From assembly GCF_014207905.1 (NCBI RefSeq), contig NZ_JACHLB010000007.1:62001-126000 (forward strand): 64,000 nt of DNA, given 5' to 3'. Below, one piece after another: positions 53,990 through 61,324 of the stretch. This DNA comes from Flavobacterium notoginsengisoli (GTDB taxonomy: Bacteria > Bacteroidota > Bacteroidia > Flavobacteriales > Flavobacteriaceae). Every line of letters starts with the position of its first letter. Position 1 is the stretch's first letter. The translations under genes and the position numbers were made by a program. The notes below the pieces were generated by a model. It did no database searches and was not told where the DNA came from. It saw only the letters and a program-made list of their open reading frames with translations.

Positions 53990-54484
53990 ATGGACCAAAC
54001 TCATATTCACTTATTAATTACACATCTTCCAATATTTGGCTCGCTACTTGGAACATTAGTATTAGGCTATGGTATGTGGAAAAAAAGTGATACAACTCAG
54101 TTGGCATCCTATTATTTACTTGTAATTTCCGCTTTAGGTGCTATGATTGCCTACTTAACGGGTGAAGCTGCTGAAGAAACCGTTGAAAATATTCAAGGTG
54201 TTTCCGAGAGTGTAATCGAACAACATGCTGATTTTGCAAGCTATGCTTTGGTAGCCTTAATAACGGTTGGCGTCTTTTCTTTAGTTGGTATCTACTTCAA
54301 GAGCACTAAAAGCACTTTTGCAAAGCCAGTGGCAATAATTACACTATTCTTAGCACTTATTAGCTTTGGATTAGTAGCTCGTACTGGATACTTAGGTGGT
54401 CAAATTAGACATACTGAAATTGCATCAGGAACTTTGCAAACCGCTGGAGAACAAGGAGGCGAACAAGATGGCGATGATGATTAA
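53990..54484 (+). CDS. DUF2231-like membrane protein, copy 2
   Basis: This 164-residue four-helix membrane protein starts with MDQTHIHLLITHLPIFGSLLG, with two His near helix 1. It has a GEAAEETVENIQGVSESVIEQHADF periplasmic loop and the RTGYLGGQIRH motif that matches the other copy. The C-terminus is acidic. It lies 12 bases after the rubrerythrin stop, so the pair may work together, for example as membrane-anchored redox or metal-handling partner. Confidence 0.75.
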   Translation: MDQTHIHLLITHLPIFGSLLGTLVLGYGMWKKSDTTQLASYYLLVISALGAMIAYLTGEAAEETVENIQGVSESVIEQHADFASYALVALITVGVFSLVGIYFKSTKSTFAKPVAIITLFLALISFGLVARTGYLGGQIRHTEIASGTLQTAGEQGGEQDGDDD

Positions 54485-54513
54485 TAGCATACCTTTCTCA
54501 AATAATCTGCACC

Positions 54514-54545
54514 AAAAAGCGATTCGCAACTGAATCGCTTTTTTT
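54514..54545 (+). terminator. Terminator after DUF2231-like copy 2
   Basis: AAAAAGCGATTC pairs with GAATCGCTTTTT, followed by further T. The VIT gene must therefore have its own promoter or rely on read-through. Confidence 0.85.
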
Positions 54546-54587
54546 AAGTAAACAATAGTATTATATTTAAATTCAAAAAACTACAAT

Positions 54588-55289
54588 ATGATAACAATCG
54601 ATAACTATTTAGACAGTCATTATATCCATAGAAGTAATTGGTTAAGAGCAGCGGTTTTAGGTGCTAACGACGGAATAATTTCTATTTCAAGTCTTGCAAT
54701 AGGTGTAGCGGCAGCAAGTTCAACACGTGAACCAATAATTCTAGCAACAGTTGCAGGTTTGGTAGCAGGTGCTTTGTCTATGGCTGCAGGTGAATATGTT
54801 TCTGTAAGTTCACAAACAGATACTGAAAAAGCAGACATCGAACGTGAAATACAAGAATTAAGAGATATGCCAGAAGAAGAGCTAAAAATATTAGCTCAAA
54901 TCTATGAAAAGAGAGGGTTAAAAAAAGAAACTGCAATGCAGGTAGCACTTGAATTAACAGAAAATGACGCATTAGGAGCTCACATAAGGGACGAATTAGG
55001 GATAAATGAAATAAGTCAAGCAAATCCTATTCAAGCAGCTTTAGCATCCGGCGCAGCTTTTACAGTTGGCGGTGTTTTACCGCTTTTAATAATACTTTTT
55101 ATGCCTGTTAAAGGTATGGAATATTCGTTATACGCAGCAACAATTATATTCTTAATCATTTTAGGAACAATGGCGGCAAAAACAGGTGGTTCAAGTATCT
55201 CAAAAGCTATTTTACGAATTACCATTTGGGGTACGATAGCAATGGTTTTATCGGCATTAGTAGGTTATATTTTTGGTGTAAAAGTATAA
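54588..55289 (+). CDS. VIT1/CCC1-family metal transporter
   Basis: This 233-residue protein opens with the VIT1/CCC1 signature: HYIHRSNWLRAAVLGANDGIISISSLAIGVA, and AGALSMAAGEYVSVSSQTDTEKADIEREI with the Glu-rich metal-binding domain (about 80-140). ANPIQAALASGAAFTVGGVLPLL and two C-terminal helices follow. Family members move Fe2+ or Mn2+ out of the cytosol. Next to a rubrerythrin, iron export is a natural role. Confidence 0.9.
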   Translation: MITIDNYLDSHYIHRSNWLRAAVLGANDGIISISSLAIGVAAASSTREPIILATVAGLVAGALSMAAGEYVSVSSQTDTEKADIEREIQELRDMPEEELKILAQIYEKRGLKKETAMQVALELTENDALGAHIRDELGINEISQANPIQAALASGAAFTVGGVLPLLIILFMPVKGMEYSLYAATIIFLIILGTMAAKTGGSSISKAILRITIWGTIAMVLSALVGYIFGVKV

Positions 55290-55342
55290 TAATAGTCAAC
55301 TCATTTGTTAGATGTATTGGTTTGATTAAAGAAAATTTTATT

Positions 55343-56242
55343 ATGATAAAAACAGAAAAACAAGGACTGTCACAATTAGGAAGAATTACCGCCCCCTTTA
55401 TTATTATTACATCTATATACACAATACTTGTGCTTGGTATTGAAGAACACTTTGGCGATCATATTTATAAAATATCAGGTCAAATAGGTTCTGTATTTGG
55501 ACTTGCGGTTGCGTTTTTCTTAGGATTTAGAATGAACTCTGCATACGACAGATGGTGGGAAGCAAGAAAAATTTTTGGTGAATTGACCAATAATACCCGA
55601 AGCTTTGTTACAAAGATATATGTGTATTATAGTAATGAGAGTCATTTTAAAGAATCAGAGCGAACTGATTTGAAACTAAAAGCAAAAAAAACAATCGATT
55701 TAAGCATCTTATTTATTAGACAATTAAAGAATGAAATGCACAACAACCATAAACCAACTTTTAGCGAAGAGTCAAACCATCTTATTTCTGAATTTGATAT
55801 TAATAAGCAGAATAAAATTTCAAATGAAATTCTAGTCGCAATTACAAAAAATATTGAAGATAGTTTTGCTTTTACGGCAAGAATTGAAAAAGGTGATTTG
55901 ATGCAACACTTAAACAGATTTTATGATATTCAAGGTAAGGCAGAGCGTATAAAAAACACACCGTTTTTAATGATTTACAGTGCATTCACGAGAATAATTG
56001 TATATTTCTACGTACTACTAATTCCTTTGTTTATAGGCGATATTGACTTAGGAGGAGAAAATAGTGGATTTGAGTTTTTAGCAATTCCAATTATGGTCAT
56101 TATCAGTACTGTCTTTTTAACAATTAATAAATTGGCGAATCTACACGGTGAACCTTTTTCAGAAAACAAAACCTCTGTGACAATAGATGAAATCTGCCAA
56201 ACAATTGAACAAAACTGCAATGAAATGAAAGCAAAATTATAA
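55343..56242 (+). CDS. Bestrophin-family channel protein
   Basis: From ATG 55343 this is a 299-residue bestrophin-like (RFP-TM, YneE) membrane protein; the longer frame upstream starts at an unlikely ATG within the VIT gene. Motifs are FGLAVAFFLGFRMNSAYDRWWEARKIFGEL, FLMIYSAFTRIIVYFYVLLIPLFIG and FLTINKLANLHGEPF. Bacterial members conduct monovalent cations or anions. The gene ends the stress/metal module. Confidence 0.85.
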   Translation: MIKTEKQGLSQLGRITAPFIIITSIYTILVLGIEEHFGDHIYKISGQIGSVFGLAVAFFLGFRMNSAYDRWWEARKIFGELTNNTRSFVTKIYVYYSNESHFKESERTDLKLKAKKTIDLSILFIRQLKNEMHNNHKPTFSEESNHLISEFDINKQNKISNEILVAITKNIEDSFAFTARIEKGDLMQHLNRFYDIQGKAERIKNTPFLMIYSAFTRIIVYFYVLLIPLFIGDIDLGGENSGFEFLAIPIMVIISTVFLTINKLANLHGEPFSENKTSVTIDEICQTIEQNCNEMKAKL

Positions 56243-56486
56243 ATAAATTATACGACTATTGGGCTAAGTAAGTCTCCCTCTTTCATTGTTTTCCATTTGT
56301 CATCTCACTTCATTAAAAAAAGACCATTACAGGTGTTTTTTGTTCAACAATCATTTATCGTTATAAGGATAAGATCTTGATTTGTATTGATCATAAGTAA
56401 ATTATATCTATGATGGCTATGGATTGTTATTCTTTTATTATATTTTCATCTTCCTCCCGAGAATCAGCAGGGAATAATATGCTGAT

Positions 56487-56783
56487 TTAATTTAGCAGTT
56501 CAAATTCATCAATTGGAAATAACTGCAAGGCAATTCCCAGTATAAGCCCGACGTCAATTGACTGATTTTTTATAGTAATGGGAACTTCAGCTCCATCTTG
56601 ATCCAGAGCCACAATACATAACTTTATAAGATTTCTAATAATTGAGGCAAGTTCCAAAAAATCAAATACTCTAATTTCTGCTGTATATAAACCGCTTTTG
56701 TTCCCTGCAGGTTTTAAGGTTCTCAGACACATGTCTTTTAATCTCTTGATAGCTTCAATATTTTTAACTTCATCTATTTCCAT
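56487..56783 (-). CDS. Small protein downstream of HEPN gene
   Basis: This 98-residue protein is not recognised. It opens MEIDEVKNIEAIKRLKDMCLRTLKP and has a hydrophobic middle (FLELASIIRNLIKLCIVALD). It starts 2 bases after the HEPN gene stop on the same strand, so they are certainly co-transcribed, and it may be the antidote or partner of that protein. Confidence 0.6.
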   Translation of the reverse strand: MEIDEVKNIEAIKRLKDMCLRTLKPAGNKSGLYTAEIRVFDFLELASIIRNLIKLCIVALDQDGAEVPITIKNQSIDVGLILGIALQLFPIDEFELLN

Positions 56784-56785
56784 GA

Positions 56786-57646
56786 TTATTTTTTATTTTC
56801 AATAATTTCAATTTGACTTAACCTCTCGAGTTCTGTTTGTATTAAAATATCCGCTTGATTTTTAAAATTTTTGCATCTTTCTTCCACAACTTGATAATAT
56901 AAATAATCAACATCGTTAGTCTTACTAAAACGTAACGTGTTGGGCTGTTGCTTAAGAAGTTTAAATATGGATTTGTCTTCCAGAGTTTGTCGGGGGAAAA
57001 AATCTGCAGTTATGGTAGTAAAGTATTCACAGAGATTAAATAAATACTCTAATGCAAAATGATTAGGAGTGTAGCCTGCAAAGACACGGATCAAAGACAA
57101 ACATATTTGCTCCACTATTTGATGAAGAGCGGACATTTTTACTTCATCCGAACTAGAAGCATCATCATCATTATATACCCAGCCCCAGATTGTAGCAATA
57201 TTATTCCTCCTCCATGCGATGTAATGCGATGTTGATTTTAAATTTCTTTTGGGAGTTTCGCTAATATTTAAATAAGGAGGCTTATTAATATCTTGAAATA
57301 ATAGCTCTGCGTTCTGCATGATCAGCCAAAAGAAAAACTGCAGGTCTTGGCAGAGGTCTTTTAGACTCTGCACGTGATGTATAAGAACAGTAACGGTCAA
57401 AGTACCCTGAGTCTTTGCTTTTATCTTATCACTTATATCACTGACAGCATTATCTTTGGTCTCCTGTACAAAAACTAAGAGGTATAAATGACTATGTTCT
57501 TTTTGGAGTTCTTTATCAGGATAAATTTTCCTGCTTGAACTATAAGCTGTTGCATGCCTGCCAAAACAATAAATCGCAGATGTTTTAATGTGCTCAGTAA
57601 TTACTTCCTTCAACTCTTTTTGCTGTGAAAATTCAATTTCATTCAT
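56786..57646 (-). CDS. HEPN-like protein with degenerate nucleotidyltransferase-like N-terminus
   Basis: This 286-residue protein has a beta-alpha N-terminal half (IYCFGRHATAYSSSRK...SHLYLLVFVQ) that resembles a MNT/nucleotidyltransferase fold but lacks the GSxARG and DxD motif. The helical C-terminal half has an ALHQIVEQICLSLIRVFAGYTPNHFALEYLFNLCEYF segment typical of HEPN domains. HEPN proteins are often toxin RNases; the catalytic RxxxxH is not clearly visible (RVFAGYTPNH is a candidate). It is divergent from the XRE regulator. Confidence 0.6.
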   Translation of the reverse strand: MNEIEFSQQKELKEVITEHIKTSAIYCFGRHATAYSSSRKIYPDKELQKEHSHLYLLVFVQETKDNAVSDISDKIKAKTQGTLTVTVLIHHVQSLKDLCQDLQFFFWLIMQNAELLFQDINKPPYLNISETPKRNLKSTSHYIAWRRNNIATIWGWVYNDDDASSSDEVKMSALHQIVEQICLSLIRVFAGYTPNHFALEYLFNLCEYFTTITADFFPRQTLEDKSIFKLLKQQPNTLRFSKTNDVDYLYYQVVEERCKNFKNQADILIQTELERLSQIEIIENKK

Positions 57647-57720
57647 AATTTTAAATTTTAGTTAATACTTATCCGAAAAATTGTATTTTTGTTTAAAACA
57701 CATTGCAAGTAAACAATAGA

Positions 57721-57780
57721 TTGTACCGTACCGAACTAATCGAAATTGTATCATACTAATTCAAACTTGTATTTTACCGA
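57721..57780. promoter_or_regulatory. TTGTA-N4-AC direct repeats between HEPN and XRE genes
   Basis: TTGTA-N4-ACCGA (57721), TTGTA-N4-ACTAA (57746) and TTGTA-N4-ACCGA (57767) form three imperfect copies with spacings of 25 and 21 bases in the divergent promoter region. They look like operator sites for the XRE repressor. Confidence 0.45.
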
Positions 57781-57806
57781 TCTGAAAAAAATTAAAGAAT
57801 TTTAAA

Positions 57807-57814
57807 TATCTTTG
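57807..57814 (+). promoter_or_regulatory. -7 box directly before the XRE gene
   Basis: TATCTTTG is an exact TAnnTTTG match, ending 4 bases before ATG 57819, which points to a leaderless transcript. Confidence 0.55.
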
Positions 57815-57818
57815 AACT

Positions 57819-58214
57819 ATGAGTACAGCAACAAAACCGAAACATATTGGCAGGAATATCAGCCGAATCAGAGAGCTTCGAGGAATGAAACAAGAAGCGT
57901 TGGCTATTGCAATTGGTGTAAGCCAGCAATCAGTTTCTAATATTGAGGGAAGTGAAATTGTAGAAGAAGAAAAATTACAGGTAATTGCTGAAGTTCTTGG
58001 AGTGTCTGCTGAAGCAATTAAAAATTATAGTGATGAAACGGTCTTAAATAATATTCAGAATAATTACGAAGGATCTGTTATTAATAGTGGTCCAACAGTA
58101 AACCATAATTGCACATTCAATCCCCTTGATAAAGTTGTAGAACTTTACGAACGTTTAGTTCAAGCCGAAAAAGATAAGGTTGAATATTTGGAAAATTTTT
58201 TGAAGGCTAAATAA
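57819..58214 (+). CDS. XRE-family transcriptional regulator
   Basis: This 131-residue protein has a helix-turn-helix of the XRE/Cro type at residues about 11-63 (ISRIRELRGMKQEALAIAIGVSQQSVSNIEGSEIVEEEKLQVIAEVLGV). A linker follows (NNIQNNYEGSVINSGPTVNHNCTFNPLD) and a short C-terminal coil (KVVELYERLVQAEKDKVEYLENFL) that probably dimerises. It most likely represses the divergent HEPN unit. The mRNA may be leaderless. Confidence 0.9.
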   Translation: MSTATKPKHIGRNISRIRELRGMKQEALAIAIGVSQQSVSNIEGSEIVEEEKLQVIAEVLGVSAEAIKNYSDETVLNNIQNNYEGSVINSGPTVNHNCTFNPLDKVVELYERLVQAEKDKVEYLENFLKAK

Positions 58215-58242
58215 ACCTTTTATAAAAGATATAATTAATTCC

Positions 58243-58270
58243 AAAAAGAGACCTCACAAGTCTCTTTTTT
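58243..58270 (+). terminator. Terminator after XRE gene
   Basis: AAAAAGAGAC pairs with GTCTCTTTTT across an eight-base loop and a T-run follows. Confidence 0.85.
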
Positions 58271-58353
58271 GTTTGTAGAATAGAAAGTAAATCAAGTTTT
58301 ATTAATGCATCATATTATTATTGTGCGTTAAATGAAAATCAACAAATAAACCG

Positions 58354-58611
58354 ATGGATAAAACTATTAAGCTAAGAGTTAAAAAAGAAATTGATAATAG
58401 CAGTGAGCTTAAAGTTTTGAAATTAAAGGGCACTCTAATTTCGAAAGGCTACACTGAAATTATTCATATTGCTGATGAAAATACAGAGTATTACCTCAAC
58501 TCATTTTCCACTTCACCTGAGAATAAAAAAGAGGTGGAGCATTTTGTCTTAGACTATATCACAAACCATGATCTTGCCGATACTATTTCTTTACTTGAAG
58601 AAAACAAATAA
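58354..58611 (+). CDS. Small hypothetical protein
   Basis: This 85-residue protein starts MDKTIKLRVKKEIDNSSELK and is charged and helical. Its C-terminus (SLLEENK) is acidic, and I do not recognise it. It follows the XRE gene after a terminator (gap 140 bases), so it is a separate unit. Start ATG has no Shine-Dalgarno. Coding character is modest. Confidence 0.45.
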   Translation: MDKTIKLRVKKEIDNSSELKVLKLKGTLISKGYTEIIHIADENTEYYLNSFSTSPENKKEVEHFVLDYITNHDLADTISLLEENK

Positions 58612-58710
58612 ATGATTTTTGATTGCGGTAATTTTTTCAAATCATGTGTAAAAACCTTCCTGAAAACAGTCAGGATTTTGTGGATTTCAAAAGTAATATT
58701 GTTTGAAAAA

Positions 58711-58757
58711 GTACGCTTCTTTTTCCCGTTATCTTCATATGATTTTGAGAAGCGTAC
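58711..58757. repeat. Perfect 10-bp inverted repeat
   Basis: GTACGCTTCT (58711-58720) and AGAAGCGTAC (58748-58757) enclose a 27-base loop with flanking AAA/TTTC. It is a possible operator or hairpin at the end of the small-ORF region. Confidence 0.5.
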
Positions 58758-58800
58758 ACTTTCAAAAGATATTTAAAAATTATTATAAAGTTTTTTTATA

Positions 58801-59203
58801 AGCTTAAAAATCTCCAACCAAAGGAGAAAATAAACTTAAGTATGGACACCTGCAACTGCGTGCATTGGGTGGTCGATATTGTTGGGATTTGCAATACGTT
58901 TTTGAAGCTTTGCGGCCATACATCGAAAAAAGGAAGTCAACAACTTCGTTTAACGAGCAATTGCTTCGACGATTTAGGAACAGAAAAGAACCTAAAATAT
59001 TACGGAAACGAATGCAACGTAATGGCAGAAATTCTATTAAGTCGCTACGACATTTTCACATCCAAAAAATCCAAACACATATTACTACAAACCTTTCAGC
59101 AAGTGAAATTGAAACGCTTTACGTAAATCGAGTAAGAAGCCGATTGAGAGAACTGTGTAATTTAATAACTTATGACAGACAAACAATAGACAAACGAAAA
59201 TAG
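58801..59203 (+). other. Unassigned remnant frames
   Basis: Two overlapping frames are open over about 300-400 bases: one from ATG 58842 to 59126 (94 residues, Cys-rich start MDTCNCVHWVV) and one from about 58801 to 59203 with no ATG start (Arg-rich, RYCWDLQYVFEALRPYIEKRK). I recognise neither. The codon use of the first looks more natural. The stretch may be the remains of a gene; the first direct repeat at 59207 begins right after it. Confidence 0.25.
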
Positions 59204-59206
59204 AAA

Positions 59207-59265
59207 TTAACTTGCGGCAAGAAAACTATATTACTGCCAAAGCTTAATTTTCTAATTAGAAAGTG
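59207..59265 (+). repeat. 59-bp direct repeat, copy 1
   Basis: TTAACTTGCGGCAAGAAAAC... to ...AGAAAGTG is repeated with few changes at 59430-59487. The core TTACTGCCAAAGCTTAATTTT is identical in both copies. Copy 2 precedes the AbiEi-like gene, copy 1 precedes nothing recognisable. Confidence 0.7.
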
Positions 59266-59379
59266 TGATTTCATATCATTTGTATCAGCTTTAACCTGAT
59301 ATTTAAACTATGCAACATAATTTTTAGGATTAATCGTATGATAGTCAAAACCATAATCAAATTTATTGAATAGATTACA

Positions 59380-59416
59380 TTTGCAATTCACTACACAATG
59401 TGTAGTAATTCGCAAA
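59380..59416. promoter_or_regulatory. Extended palindrome, candidate AbiEi operator
   Basis: ACTACACA-A-TGTGTAGT is a perfect 17-base palindrome, extended by TTTGC...GCAAA with small bulges to 37 bases. It lies between the two direct repeats, about 100 bases before the AbiEi-like start. Confidence 0.55.
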
Positions 59417-59429
59417 CCAAATCCAAAAG

Positions 59430-59487
59430 TTAACTTTCGGCAATAAAACTAATTTACTGCCAAAGCTTAATTTTTAAATAAAAAGTG
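59430..59487 (+). repeat. 59-bp direct repeat, copy 2 (upstream of AbiEi-like gene)
   Basis: TTAACTTTCGGCAATAAAAC... to ...AAAAAGTG, about 90% like copy 1. It ends 28 bases before the AbiEi-like GTG start. Confidence 0.7.
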
Positions 59488-59515
59488 GTACATTCACACC
59501 ATAAATAAGAATAAA

Positions 59516-60244
59516 GTGGTAAAAACGATTGAAAATACAATAGAGAATTACTTCAAATCTAACACACAACTTTCAAGAGATGAATTAGGAAACCTAATCA
59601 GTAGAGACTTTCCGGAACTTTCGGAAGGAACAATAACGGTTTACCTATCTAAACTCAAAAAGGCAGGTGTAATAAATAATCCAGCAAGAGGAATTTATTC
59701 AATAACAGATAAACAAATCTTCAATCCGGAAATAAACCAAAATTTAAAAAAGATATACAATAAAATTCATAAAGAATTTCCATTTATAGAAATCTGTGTT
59801 TGGAATACTAAATGGTTAAGTGATTTAATGCGGCACCAACCTTTTAAAAACTTCACCATCATTGAAGTCGATAAAGAAGCCGAAGAACAAGTTTTTAATG
59901 CGGTAAGCGAATGGACAAAAAACGTGTACTTCAATCCTAATGATGAAATCCTAGAAAGATACATTAGTTCAAATACGGAAGAAGTAACTATTATTAAAAA
60001 TTTAGTAACCGAATCACCAACTGTAAAAAATAATAAAATAGTGATCCCTACACTGGAAAAATTATTGGTAGACATCATGATAGATAAAGAACTTTTTGCA
60101 GCGCAACAAGGAGAGTTAGATTTTATTTACAAGTCTGCTTTTGATAAATACGATGTGAATAAAGCCAAAATGAAAAGATATGCAATAAGAAGAAACAAAG
60201 AGCAGGATTTAGAAAGAATGATAAGCAGAATAATTACCAAATAA
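59516..60244 (+). CDS. AbiEi-like antitoxin / DUF6577 transcriptional regulator
   Basis: This 242-residue protein starts at GTG 59516; no ATG fits before residue 100. It has an N-terminal winged helix (IENYFKSNTQLSRDELGNLISRDFPELSEGTITVYLSKLKKAGVINNPARGIYSI, about 9-65) and a C-terminal AbiEi-type domain ending LVDIMIDKELFAAQQGELDFIYKSAFDKYDVNKAKMKRYA. AbiEi represses its operon and neutralises AbiEii. The AbiEii-like gene follows 27 bases later. Assignment as DUF6577 is from pattern only. Confidence 0.8.
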   Translation: MVKTIENTIENYFKSNTQLSRDELGNLISRDFPELSEGTITVYLSKLKKAGVINNPARGIYSITDKQIFNPEINQNLKKIYNKIHKEFPFIEICVWNTKWLSDLMRHQPFKNFTIIEVDKEAEEQVFNAVSEWTKNVYFNPNDEILERYISSNTEEVTIIKNLVTESPTVKNNKIVIPTLEKLLVDIMIDKELFAAQQGELDFIYKSAFDKYDVNKAKMKRYAIRRNKEQDLERMISRIITK

Positions 60245-60271
60245 GCTGTATTTTGCGAATAATAGATAAAA

Positions 60272-61309
60272 ATGATTAACCAAGAAACCCATACAATAGA
60301 TTGGATCCTTAACTTAAAAAACAAGTTAGGAAAACGCGTCGATCCCAAATTAATTGAAAAAGTAATTTGGGCACTAACATTATTGGAGCAGTTGCAATTA
60401 AAAGGCCTAAATTTCATATTCAAAGGAGGAACAGCATTATTATTAGCAACCGAAAAACCTAAACGGTTCTCAATTGATATTGACATAATTACAGAACATT
60501 CTGAAAAAGAAATAATAGACATATTGCAGAAAATAGTCGAAGAAAAAATATTTTTGAGTTGGGAAGATGACAACGACCGTAAACACACACCAGATGCACC
60601 AATAGGGCATTTTAAAACCTATTATAAAAGTGTGGTAGATGGAAATATTGAGCCAATTTTATTAGACCTGCTCTATACATCAAATCCATACCCAGAAGTT
60701 CGGGAATTTCCAATAAAACATACTTGGCTATTAATTTCTGAAAAAGAAACTATAATTACTATGCCTTCCTTTGATGCTATTCTTGGAGACAAACTAACAG
60801 CATTTGCTCCCAAAACAACTGGAATCCTTTATAGTAAAGATCGTCCAGTAGAAATTATAAAACAGCTATACGATATTGCATTCCTATTCGACCATATAGC
60901 TAATTTAGAAATAGTCAAAGAAAGTTACAACAAAGTAGTCCAGGAAGAGATCGGTTTCCGAAAATTAGCGATAACCGCTAAAGAAGTATTAGAAGACACT
61001 TGGCGAGCCTGTTATACATTAGCAGAGCGCGATATAAAATCAGAAGAATTTAATCATTTACAATTGGGCATTCGAAATTTTACCAACTTTATTATTGACA
61101 GATTTAGCATTGATGAAGCAATAACAGCAGCAGCTAAAATCGCTTACTTAACTAAACTAATACAATCAGATGCAGAAGTAAAAATAGAAAGATTCAAAAA
61201 CCCACTCGAAATAAAAGATTGGATAATTGAAGATCCTCAATACAACAAACTGAATAAATTAAAAAAGAATAATCCAGAAGCTTTTTACTATTGGTATAAA
61301 AGTTTTTAA
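60272..61309 (+). CDS. AbiEii-type nucleotidyltransferase toxin
   Basis: This 345-residue protein has the nucleotidyltransferase motif FIFKGGTALLLATEKPKRFSIDIDIIT (about 49-75) and DKLTAFAPKTTGILYSKDRPVEIIKQLYDIAFLFD (about 170-204) containing the conserved Lys/Asp pair. AbiEii toxins block growth of phage-infected cells. It is the second AbiEii-like protein of the island, longer than the one at 44894. The STAND NTPase follows after 15 bases, so the three genes may form one defence operon. Confidence 0.85.
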   Translation: MINQETHTIDWILNLKNKLGKRVDPKLIEKVIWALTLLEQLQLKGLNFIFKGGTALLLATEKPKRFSIDIDIITEHSEKEIIDILQKIVEEKIFLSWEDDNDRKHTPDAPIGHFKTYYKSVVDGNIEPILLDLLYTSNPYPEVREFPIKHTWLLISEKETIITMPSFDAILGDKLTAFAPKTTGILYSKDRPVEIIKQLYDIAFLFDHIANLEIVKESYNKVVQEEIGFRKLAITAKEVLEDTWRACYTLAERDIKSEEFNHLQLGIRNFTNFIIDRFSIDEAITAAAKIAYLTKLIQSDAEVKIERFKNPLEIKDWIIEDPQYNKLNKLKKNNPEAFYYWYKSF

Positions 61310-61324
61310 TTAATGTAATTATCG

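Noticed and set aside
54778-55422. Several minus-strand frames over the VIT and bestrophin genes
   Set aside because: They are antisense shadows of two well-supported transporters.
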